Source: Bacteroidota bacterium (GTDB lineage Bacteria; Bacteroidota; Rhodothermia; Rhodothermales; Rubricoccaceae). From it: a stretch of 53,304 bases of DNA. The first letter of the stretch is position 1. The number at the start of each line of letters is the position of its first letter. The position numbers were made by a program, and so were the translations under genes. Shown here piece after piece: positions 1 through 9,000 of the stretch. A model generated the notes under the pieces. That model made no database searches and had not been told where the DNA came from. It worked only from the letters and a program-made list of their open reading frames with translations. The stretch spans positions 1 to 53,304 of the forward strand of contig JBCBNX010000024.1 in NCBI GenBank assembly GCA_039821555.1, in the 5' to 3' direction.

Positions 1-1619
1 CCCACGAGCGTCGGCACCAGGTCGCCGCGGCGCGGCAGCAGCACCCCCACGCGGCTCTCGGGCCCCACCCCGCGCGCGGCGAGCGCGCGGGCGAGGCGGC
101 GGGCGCGGGCGGCGAGCGCGGCGTAGGTGAGGTGGGTGTCGGCGGCGACGAGGGCGACGCGCTCGGGGGTGCGGCGGGCCTGGGCGGCGAGGGCGCGGTG
201 GAGAGGCAGGAAGGGGCGGTCGGGGAGCGGGGGCCCGGCGGCGCGTTCGAGCAGGGCGAGGCGCTGGGTGGAGGTGAGCAGGGCGAGCTCGCTCAACCGC
301 GCCTCCGGCGACGCGGCCATCCCTTTGAGCAGCAAGCCTAGGTGCTCCAGCACGCGCTCCACCTCTGATTCGGCAAAGCGCTGGGCGCTAAAGAGCGCCG
401 AGCACGTCAGCGACTCTGCCCCCGTGACCTCGACCGTAATCGGGTAGTTCGTCTGTTCCTGGAGGTGGACGTCGCCGATCTGCAATGCAGATTCGTCGGA
501 CATCGCCTCGAGTTCCTGGACGGGGTAGTTCTCGAAGACGAGGATGCTCTCGAAGAGCGTGCTCTCGTGCGAGAGCCCACTGTCCCGCTGCATCTCGTAG
601 AGCGGGAAGAAATCGTACCGACGCGTCTTGGCCTGGTGCGCTTGAAGCGCTTGCAGCCACGTACCCACGCGCTCGTCCTCGTCGACGGCCACTCTCACCG
701 GCAGCGTGTTGATGAAGAGGCCGATCATGGATTCGACCCCCTTGACTTCTGGAGAGCGACCCGAGGCCACCGCTCCGAACAGGACGTCCTGTTCTCCGCT
801 GTACCGCGACAGCAGCAGCGCCCATGCCCCCTGGACCATCGTGTTCAGCGTGACGCGCATCGACCTGGCTGCCTCGCGGAGCTGTGCGGTGCTCTCTGGG
901 GAGAGGCTGACCCGGACTCGGCTGGGCGGCCCGTCGTTGGACATGCCCCGCTGCACCGTGCCGGCCTGCAGCCCGAGCGATGTCGGCTTTACATCCCCGG
1001 CCAGTTCCTGGCGCCAGAACGCGGCGCCCGCTTCGTGGTCCTGCTCCTCTAACCACTCGATGTAGGTCCTGTACGGCGTCGCGCGGGTTCGCTGCGGCCG
1101 CTGTCCCGACCGCAGCGCTTTGTACGCGTTGTGGACCTCGCCAAACAGGGCGGCGACGCTCCACCCATCCACGAGGATGTGGTGGTGGCTCCAGTGGAAG
1201 AGGTACTCGTCTTCAGCCGTGCGGATGAGCAGAAACCGCATGAGCGGCGGACGGGCCAGGTTGAATCCCTTCTTGCGATCTGCCTCCACGAACAAACCGA
1301 GGCGACGCTGCTGCTCGGCTTCGTCGAGCGCTCGCCAGTCCTGCTCCACCCAGCGGATGTCGACGGAGGCGAGCACGGCCTGCCGGGGATCCTCTTGCCC
1401 CTCCCACACAAACGCCGTCCGAAGAATATCGTGCTGCGCTACGATCGCCGCCCATGCCCCCTTAAACGCGTCGACATCGAGGTTGCCTACGAAGCGCCAC
1501 TGCAGCTGATTGATATGCTCGCCCGCTCCCGGAGCATATATCGTATGGAACAACATCCCCTTTTGCATAGGAGACAACGCGTACACATCGTCGATTCTTG
1601 GCTGTACGACATGTTCCAT
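1..1619 (-). CDS. NRPS, C (D-acyl type)-A, 3' end cut by window
   Basis: The frame opens at ATG 1619, ten bases after the previous stop, and stays open to the left edge (539 complete codons). The C domain (about 5-430) begins IDDVYALSPMQKGMLFHTIY and has HHILVDGWS; this start pattern is typical of C domains that accept a D-residue, in accord with the E domain of the preceding protein. An A domain begins at about residue 450 (LPLHRALAAQARRTPERVAL, LTYAALAARA) and is lost at the edge, so substrate and later domains are unknown. Base composition jumps near position 300, at the C-A linker: bases 61-120 hold 56 G/C of 60, whereas most of the C domain region is near 60 percent. Confidence 0.9.
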   Translation of the reverse strand, partial: MEHVVQPRIDDVYALSPMQKGMLFHTIYAPGAGEHINQLQWRFVGNLDVDAFKGAWAAIVAQHDILRTAFVWEGQEDPRQAVLASVDIRWVEQDWRALDEAEQQRRLGLFVEADRKKGFNLARPPLMRFLLIRTAEDEYLFHWSHHHILVDGWSVAALFGEVHNAYKALRSGQRPQRTRATPYRTYIEWLEEQDHEAGAAFWRQELAGDVKPTSLGLQAGTVQRGMSNDGPPSRVRVSLSPESTAQLREAARSMRVTLNTMVQGAWALLLSRYSGEQDVLFGAVASGRSPEVKGVESMIGLFINTLPVRVAVDEDERVGTWLQALQAHQAKTRRYDFFPLYEMQRDSGLSHESTLFESILVFENYPVQELEAMSDESALQIGDVHLQEQTNYPITVEVTGAESLTCSALFSAQRFAESEVERVLEHLGLLLKGMAASPEARLSELALLTSTQRLALLERAAGPPLPDRPFLPLHRALAAQARRTPERVALVAADTHLTYAALAARARRLARALAARGVGPESRVGVLLPRRGDLVPTLV

Positions 1620-1629
1620 ATCCTAGCCC

Positions 1630-4600
1630 TCAGTCATGGTCTAGAGGTGCATTTAATACGTCGAGCAAATCAGCCCAATCGTCTTCTTGTCCTTCTGATT
1701 CTAGTGAAGTAGAGACTTTATACCAAGGGTTCTTTTCATTTATATCAGATATATCTTCGAACGTAGCCTCATGAGCTACACGTCTCAACTCATTGATATA
1801 ATCGTTTACCATTACAGACACATAGTCTTCTCCCTGTATATCCCTATTGAACCTCCATTGCACCACAAGCTTGCCCCCCACGACCATCACATCAAAAATG
1901 TGCGGATGCGTCCGCTTGTTGGCCAAATTCCGCACACGTCCCATCGACTCTGTCGCCCCACCAAAAAAAGTGGATTCGACGCCAACCCTGTCGATCACCC
2001 CCAGATAGTTGAATAGAATCGGTGCTCCGGATCGCCTCTCGTCTAGCAATTCCAACGCACCCAGCGCTGACCCGAGGGATGTTGCACGACTCGTATCAAG
2101 GCGCACCGTTTGGAGGGCCGTGAACCACCCTACCGTACGCGTCAGATCAGCGCCGATGTCTGAATCCCGTCCATGGCGTTCGACATCGATATCCAGCGGA
2201 CCCTGGCGCAGGGTCGGACGGAGCGTTGTCGCAAGCGCGGCGATGAGGACCTCGTCGAGCGGGCGCCGGGCGAGGCGCGGGATGCGCTCCAGCAGCAACT
2301 GCGTGGTCTCCTCGGACAGTTCGCGCGTGATGGTAGCGCCCGTCCCCTCGGTCCCGGCCTCGCCGAGTTCCGGCCAGGGGTGCGCTGGCTGCAGGGCTGC
2401 GTCCTGCTCCTGCTGTGCCACGTTCACCCACGCGCTGAAGGGCAGCACAGGCGGCAAGGAGGCCTGCTCGCCGTTCCGTGCCGCCTCGTAGAGGAGATGC
2501 AGGTCCTCCAACAGGGCCGTCCAGGACACGCCGTCTACCACCAAGTGGTGAGCAACGAGGAGGAGGCGGCCAGGCGTGGCCGCTCCGTAATGCGCGTAGA
2601 CGACGCGGCACACCGGACCCTCTGTGATGTGCAAACTGCCCTGCGTCTGCTCAGCAGCCTGTTCCAACGCACCAGATCGGAGCGCAGGGGGCACGGCGGA
2701 GAGGTCGAGCATCGTCAGCGTCGGCCCCGTCTCGGCTGCTACCTGCTGCTGCCATTCCCCGGGCGCGTCTGGGGCTGGGCTGAACCGCAACCGCAGCGCG
2801 TCGTGCCGACGATAGAGACCATCGACGGCGTGGCCGAGGGCACGCATATCGATGCCCGCAGCGAGGGTCAGCAGCACGACCTGGTTCCAGTGGTGCGGCT
2901 CGGCGAAGTCGTAGTCAAAGAACCAGCGCTGGATGGGTGTCAGGGGGAACGGTCCGGACACTTCGCGGAGTGAATCCAGTTGGGGTCCGGCCAGCCGGGC
3001 CACGGACGCAAGTTCGGCGATGGTCTGGTGCTCAAACAGTTCGCGCGGGGCGAGCTCTAGCCCGACCGCCCGCGCTCGCGCGACGAACTGAATCCCGATG
3101 ATCGAGTCGCCGCCCAGCTCGAAGAAGTTGTCGTCCACGCCGATGGGCTGGCGTTTGAGCAGCAGCTCCCAGATCTCGACGAGCTTCTGCTCCGCGTCCG
3201 AGGCTGGAGCCACGTAGGCCGCGCCGACCTCGGGATCTGGGAGGGCGTTTCGGTTGAGCTTGCCGTTGGGCGTCAGCGGCATCGCCTCCAGTGCCACAAT
3301 GAATGGCGGAACCATGTGGTTGGGCAGGTACCCTGCCAGAAACCCGCGCAGCGTCTCCGTAGACGGCAGGGGCTGCCCGGCCGTGGGCACGGCGTAGGCA
3401 ACGAGCCCGAGCGCTCCGCTTGGGCCTTCCCGCACAACAACGGCCGCCGCCTGAACACCAGGGTGCTCGACCAGGACGGCCTCGATCTCGGCGAGCTCCA
3501 CCCGCTGCCCGTTGAGTTTTACCTGGAAGTCGAGCCGGCCCATGAACTCCAAGGCTCCGTCTGTCCGCCAGCGTGCGCGGTCGCCGGTGCGGTAGAGACG
3601 CCCACCCGGCTTGCCGCCGAATGCATCCGGTATGAACCGCGACGCGGTCAGTCGGGGTCGGCCTTCGTAACCGCGCGCCAGTTGGACGCCCCCGAGCATC
3701 AGCTCGCCCTCCGCGCCGCTCGGCACGAGCCGCCCACGCTCGTCTACCACGTAGGTGCTGGTGTTCGACACCGGGCGCCCGATCGGCACGGTGTCCTCAT
3801 CGCCGTGGCACATCCACCACGTCACATCGACGGATGCTTCGGTGGGGCCATAGAGGTTGTGCAGGGTGGCCGACGGCAAGCGCTCGTAGAACTGCCGCAC
3901 ATGGGCAGGGGCAAGCGCCTCTCCACTCGCGACGACCTGGCGCAGAGACGAGCATCGGCCTTCTTCCACCTCTTCGAGGAAGAGCGAGAGCATGGAGGGC
4001 ACGAAGTGCATCGTCGTGACCTGCGCCTGCTCGATCAGAGCCGCCAGATACGCCGGATCCTCGTGGCCTCCCGGACGCGCCACGACCATGGGCACGCCCA
4101 CGAAGAGCGGCCAGAAAAACTCCCAGACCGAGACATCGAAGCCGAACGGGGTCTTCTGAAGCACGATGTCGTCTTCGGTCAACGGCAGCGCCGCCTGCAT
4201 CCAATCCAGGCGGTTGCAGATTCCGGCGTGCGTGCACACCACCCCTTTGGGGCGGCCGGTGGAGCCCGAGGTAAAGATCACATAGGCTGCCTGACTGGGC
4301 AGGGTATCTGCGATTAGTGCGGGCTCGCTCAGCGCCTGCCCGACTTCAGGCTCCAGTTCGTCGACGATGAGCACGTGTGCCGACTGCGCGGGCTGGTCAG
4401 GGGCCAAGGCCGCCGTAGTGATCAGCACCTCAGGAGCCGCGTCCTCCACCATGAGGCGGCGACGGGTACGCGGCAGGGCCGGGTCGATGGGCACGTAGGC
4501 CCCGCCGGCCCACCAGATGCCTACCAGACTTGCAACCAAGTCAAGGGAGCGCTCCAGGCATACGCCCACGCGTACATCGCGGCCGACGCCGTGACTGCGC

Positions 4601-6021
4601 AGTTCCCGCGCGATCTGCGACGCTCTGGCGGCAAGCTGACCGTAGTTGAGCACATGCCCGTCGTAGGTGACGGCGACGGCGTCCGGGGTGGCTTGCGCGC
4701 GGCTCCAGATGCGCTCCGGCAGCAGCCGGCTATCTGGGAACGCGTGCTCGGTTGCGTTCCATTTCGAGGTGACGCGCGCGCGCTCGGGCGCGCCCAGCAC
4801 CGTCCAGTGTGTAACGGGCGTCGTCGGGTTCTGCACGGCCTCGTCCAGACACGCGACAATGCTGTGGGCGAGGTCCGACGCGTCCTGATCGCCGATCTGC
4901 GCTGCGTCGTAGGCAACGAGTGCCCCGAGCGTCCCCTCGGCCTCCGTCACGTAGAGCGTGAACCTAGCACCGCCGCTGGAGTCATGCACGCCGACCAGTT
5001 CGACGCGGGCCTCTCCACTGCTCCACAGGGCCTGCGTCGTGGCGAAGGCATACGACTCCGCCGCTCTCTGCTCCTGCTGGATGAGCCGGTCCGTCCAGGG
5101 ACGCTCCCGGTGCGCATCCACGTGGCTTCTCGTGCTGCGCAGTACCTCACCAAATGAGTGCTCGGCGTTCGAGGCCGGTGCGATCGACACCCAGTGCGCG
5201 AGGCGCCCCGCGGATTCCGCGAGCCCCTCCACATCCCGACCGTCCAGGTGATACCCGATGGCCGAGGGCGCGATACCACGGCGCTCCAGCACGACCTGGT
5301 ACGCCGCCAGCATGACCAGGTGTGGCGATACACCCTCTCGATCTGCCACCGCCTGCACGGCGGACGCGTCGAGCCCGGGTAGCTTGGTCCAGCACCACCG
5401 TGGCTGACCGTTCCCGGACGCCGCCAATGGATGCGGGGCAGGGTCTTGAGTTGGGGGACGCTCTTCGCGGGCGTTCGCAAGCCCGTCGTTCTGCCACGCG
5501 GCGACATCTGCGTATTGGAGCGGCGTCGAGGACGTGTAGCCCTCCCCACAGTGTTCGGCAACACCACGGAGCACGAGATGCACCGTAGGCACGTCGGCAC
5601 AGGTAGCCGGGAGGGCAAGCATCAACCGAAGCTCGTCCTCGTCGATGTGGAACAGCACGCCGCGCAGGGTCGGACCGGGCTCAGCCGGAGACTGGGCTAG
5701 CGCCTGGCGAGTCGCCCGGAAGCTCGCTGCTTGCGCCTCGGGGGCCGCGTCCCGCACGTCCTGGTAGTCCACTGCGATTTCGCCGCGTGCGCTCTCGTCG
5801 GCCAGGTACACGACCTGGACGACCTCACCCCCAGGGCCCTGGCTGACAACCGTTCGCAGGATCTCATGCTCGCCGCACAGGAGGCGCAGGGCATCGAGGA
5901 CGCGCTCCGGATCGGAGCAGCCTCGCACCACCGCTTCCGTGACGACCGCCCCCCGCGGAGCACGGGCCCACACCTGCCGCTGTAGCGGAGAGGTCTCGAA
6001 GGCCGGATGGGTGGCGGTCAT
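1630..6021 (-). CDS. NRPS module: degenerate C-A(Ser)-PCP-E
   Basis: A 1463-aa protein. The first roughly 415 residues are condensation-like, but the HHxxxDG site reads PATCADV (138-144), so it cannot catalyse in the usual way; the preceding protein ends in an intact C domain that may serve this module. The A domain (about 430-940) is intact (FTSGSTGRPKG, NLYGPTEAS, YRTGD, LTPNGKLNR) and gives D-V-W-H-V-S-L-V-D, a Ser-type code. The PCP has FFELGGDSII. The E domain (about 1045-1425) is intact (HHLVVDGVSW, DVERHGR, LTRTVGWFT, FNYLG), so D-Ser is expected. The acidic C-terminal tail (EDDWADLLDVLNAPLDHD) may be a docking element. The 3' part, about 1640-1900, is strongly AT-rich compared with the rest of the gene. 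Confidence 0.93.
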   Translation of the reverse strand: MTATHPAFETSPLQRQVWARAPRGAVVTEAVVRGCSDPERVLDALRLLCGEHEILRTVVSQGPGGEVVQVVYLADESARGEIAVDYQDVRDAAPEAQAASFRATRQALAQSPAEPGPTLRGVLFHIDEDELRLMLALPATCADVPTVHLVLRGVAEHCGEGYTSSTPLQYADVAAWQNDGLANAREERPPTQDPAPHPLAASGNGQPRWCWTKLPGLDASAVQAVADREGVSPHLVMLAAYQVVLERRGIAPSAIGYHLDGRDVEGLAESAGRLAHWVSIAPASNAEHSFGEVLRSTRSHVDAHRERPWTDRLIQQEQRAAESYAFATTQALWSSGEARVELVGVHDSSGGARFTLYVTEAEGTLGALVAYDAAQIGDQDASDLAHSIVACLDEAVQNPTTPVTHWTVLGAPERARVTSKWNATEHAFPDSRLLPERIWSRAQATPDAVAVTYDGHVLNYGQLAARASQIARELRSHGVGRDVRVGVCLERSLDLVASLVGIWWAGGAYVPIDPALPRTRRRLMVEDAAPEVLITTAALAPDQPAQSAHVLIVDELEPEVGQALSEPALIADTLPSQAAYVIFTSGSTGRPKGVVCTHAGICNRLDWMQAALPLTEDDIVLQKTPFGFDVSVWEFFWPLFVGVPMVVARPGGHEDPAYLAALIEQAQVTTMHFVPSMLSLFLEEVEEGRCSSLRQVVASGEALAPAHVRQFYERLPSATLHNLYGPTEASVDVTWWMCHGDEDTVPIGRPVSNTSTYVVDERGRLVPSGAEGELMLGGVQLARGYEGRPRLTASRFIPDAFGGKPGGRLYRTGDRARWRTDGALEFMGRLDFQVKLNGQRVELAEIEAVLVEHPGVQAAAVVVREGPSGALGLVAYAVPTAGQPLPSTETLRGFLAGYLPNHMVPPFIVALEAMPLTPNGKLNRNALPDPEVGAAYVAPASDAEQKLVEIWELLLKRQPIGVDDNFFELGGDSIIGIQFVARARAVGLELAPRELFEHQTIAELASVARLAGPQLDSLREVSGPFPLTPIQRWFFDYDFAEPHHWNQVVLLTLAAGIDMRALGHAVDGLYRRHDALRLRFSPAPDAPGEWQQQVAAETGPTLTMLDLSAVPPALRSGALEQAAEQTQGSLHITEGPVCRVVYAHYGAATPGRLLLVAHHLVVDGVSWTALLEDLHLLYEAARNGEQASLPPVLPFSAWVNVAQQEQDAALQPAHPWPELGEAGTEGTGATITRELSEETTQLLLERIPRLARRPLDEVLIAALATTLRPTLRQGPLDIDVERHGRDSDIGADLTRTVGWFTALQTVRLDTSRATSLGSALGALELLDERRSGAPILFNYLGVIDRVGVESTFFGGATESMGRVRNLANKRTHPHIFDVMVVGGKLVVQWRFNRDIQGEDYVSVMVNDYINELRRVAHEATFEDISDINEKNPWYKVSTSLESEGQEDDWADLLDVLNAPLDHD

Positions 6022-6054
6022 GGTGCACCTACATGTTGGATGGTTGTCGGCCTA

Positions 6055-9000
6055 TCAGACGGCCCCTGTGGTGGAGACACTCCGGCGGCGCGCCCTGGAC
6101 AACAAGCTGGAATCCACCGTTGCCTGCTTCCGCGCGCGAGCCTGGCTTCGCCGCGCCGCCGCCTCTCGGACCGTCGCCACCACGGAATCCAGCGGCGCCT
6201 CGACGTCGGCAGCCAGCGCCTCCATCACGGTCTTCCAATCCTGAACCAGGTCCAGAATCGTCTGCTTGCGATACAGACCCGCTGCGTACTCCAGGTCGCC
6301 CACGAGCCCTGCTGCCGACTCGTGCACGTTGAAAAACAGGTCGTGGCGGCTGGCCTGCTTCTCGACCGGGATCGACTCGATGACGAGGCCCGGCGACGCG
6401 GTGTCCTGGGTGGTGGCCGGAGCGACCACGGGGGTGTTCTGCAGCGTGAGCTTGACTTGAAACAGCGGAGCAAACCGTGGATCACGCTGGGGGGCGACGG
6501 CCGCCACCACGCGGTCGAACGGAGCCTCACGCTTCGCAAAGGCACTCAGCGCCCCCACGCGAGCTCGGTCCAGGAGTGCGCGCAGCGTCGGATTACCGTC
6601 CAGGCTGAGTCGGAGCGCCAGTTGGTTGATGAAGAAGCCAATCAGCTCCTCTTCCTCGACGCTGTTGCGTCCGGCGCTGTCCGTCCCAATCACGATGTCC
6701 GTGCTGCGCGTGTAGCTGTGGACCAGCACATGCACCGCGGTCGCGAGCACCATGAACAGCGTCCCTCCTACCTCCTGGGCGCGCGCCCGAAGCCTGGAGA
6801 CCAACTCGGGGGGCACGTCGATGGAAACGGACGCACCCGACCCGGAGGAATCCTGGCGACGCTCGTGGTCGACGGGGATTGTCTCGGTGAACGAGGCTCC
6901 AGCTAGCTCGGCCTGCCACTCGCCGACGAGGTCGTCAAGTTCGCCTTGGCGGAACCGCTGCCGCTGTGACGCCGCCGTATCCACGTATTGAACCGACAGC
7001 GGAGGCAACGGAGACGGGGCCCCACGCAGGAAGGCGTCGTAGAGCGACTGCATCTCGGCCATCATGATGCGTATCGACCACCCGTCCGAGATGATGTGGT
7101 GCATGCACAGCGAGAGCACGTGGCGCTCCGTCCCCGACGGCGAATCGATCTCGGTTTTGCAGAGCTGCGCGCGGATCAGCGGCCCGCGAGACAACGCGAA
7201 GGGGCGCCGAGCATCCTCCGACGCGAGTCGCTGGACTACGCGTTCGCGAACGTGGCCTGGCACCCCGGTGAGGTCGACGAGCGGGAGCGCAAACGGTGTC
7301 GGCGCTGCAATACGCTGCTCGGGTTCGCCATCCTGGGAGGTGTGGAAGGTGGTCCGCAGGGTGGCATGCCTCCGCGTCACCTCGGACAGCGCCGCCGCCA
7401 GCGCCGTGCGCTCCAGCGGGCCCACGAGCGCGACCACCACTTGCATGATGTAGGCTGGATCGCCCGGGTTGAACTGGTCGATGGCCCACAGGCGCTGCTG
7501 CGCGAAGGAAAGGGGCCCGACCTGCCTCTCAGGCATGCGCTCGACCACGGCCGTCACGGCGGGCGCCTCCTCTGCCATCAGCGCCTCCAACTCCGACGCG
7601 ATTGAGGCCACCGTCGCCTCGCCGATGAGCGCCGCCATCGGCACACGCACCCCAAACCGCTCGGTGAGCCGGGCGAGCACCCGCGTCGCGACGAGTGAGT
7701 CCCCGCCCAGTTCCAGGAATCTGTCGTGCAGCCTGATCCGGCGGGCGCCGAGCAGTTGGGTCCAAATCTCCGCCACACCGCGCTGCACCTCCGTGACCGG
7801 GGCGTCGGCATCCGTCGTGTCCTCGTGCTCAGCCTGCTCTTCAGCCGCCGCTGCCGCTTTGTCGGCGTCGCGCTCGATCCAATAGCGCTTCCGCTGGAAG
7901 GGATACTGCGGTACGGGCTCGTACCGCCTTGATTCCTCGGCGTAGTACGTCTCCCACGACAGATCCACACCGACCTGCCAGAGCCCGCCCGCCGCCTCCA
8001 GCAGCGCTGACGAGGCGTCGGCCGAGTCGGCGTCCTTGTAGGCCGAGTTCACGGCTGCCCGCACGGCGTCCCCGTTCGGGTGCTTGGCTGCAAGCGAGGT
8101 CAGCGTCCGCCCCGGCCCGATCTCGACCAGGGTGGTCGGTGTGTGCGCGAGGAGCGTCGACACGCCGTCCATGAACCGGACCGGAGCCCGCGCATGCCGC
8201 GCCCAATAGGCTGGCGAGGTCGCCTCGCTGGCGGTGATCCAGGTACCCGTTACGCAGGACACGAACGGAACCTCAGGCGGCCGCATCTCCACGCTCGCCA
8301 CCGCGCGTTCGAACTCGTCCAACATGGGGTCCATCATGGGAGAGTGGAACGCATGCGATGTGTTCAGACGCCGGTAGTCGATGCCGTCCTGGTCGAACTG
8401 CCGTGCCAAGGCATCCATGCTCTCATGCTCGCCGCTGATGACGCAGCGGCCGGGCCCGTTGATAGCCGCCACCGAAACGCTGCGCGGGAGCATCGGCAGT
8501 ACGTCGGCCTCCTCCAGAAGCACAGAGATCATCGCCCCGGAGGGCAGCGCCTGCATGAGCTGCCCACGCAGCGCCACGAGTTTGAGCGCCGACTCCAGTG
8601 AAAAGACGCCGCTGAGACACGCCGCGGCAAACTCGCCGACGCTGTGCCCGATGAACGCGTGCGGGTGTACCCCGTGGGCCTTCCACCACTGCCCCATCGC
8701 GTATTGCGTGGCAAACAGGATCGGCTGCAAGTAGGCCGTCTGGTGGAGACGACGGCCCGTGTCGGCCCGGGCATCGTGGTCACGGAGCGATGGACGCAGC
8801 AGGAGTTTGCGGAGGTCCTCGCCCATCAAGGCCTGTAGCACCGCTGCAGCCTCGTCCAGATGGTGACGGTAGATGGGCTCAGCCTCGTAGGCCGCGCTCG
8901 ACATGCCCGCGTATTGCGACCCCTGCCCAGGGCACAGGAACGTCACGTGGGCTGCCGCGCCGTCATAGACCGCTGTTCTCAGTCCCGTCCTGAGCGCCGT

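Noticed and set aside
388..1164. Minus-strand frame of 258 codons in another phase within the leftmost gene
   Set aside because: The correct frame from ATG 1619 stays open through this region and encodes an ordinary C domain, so there is no frameshift to explain.
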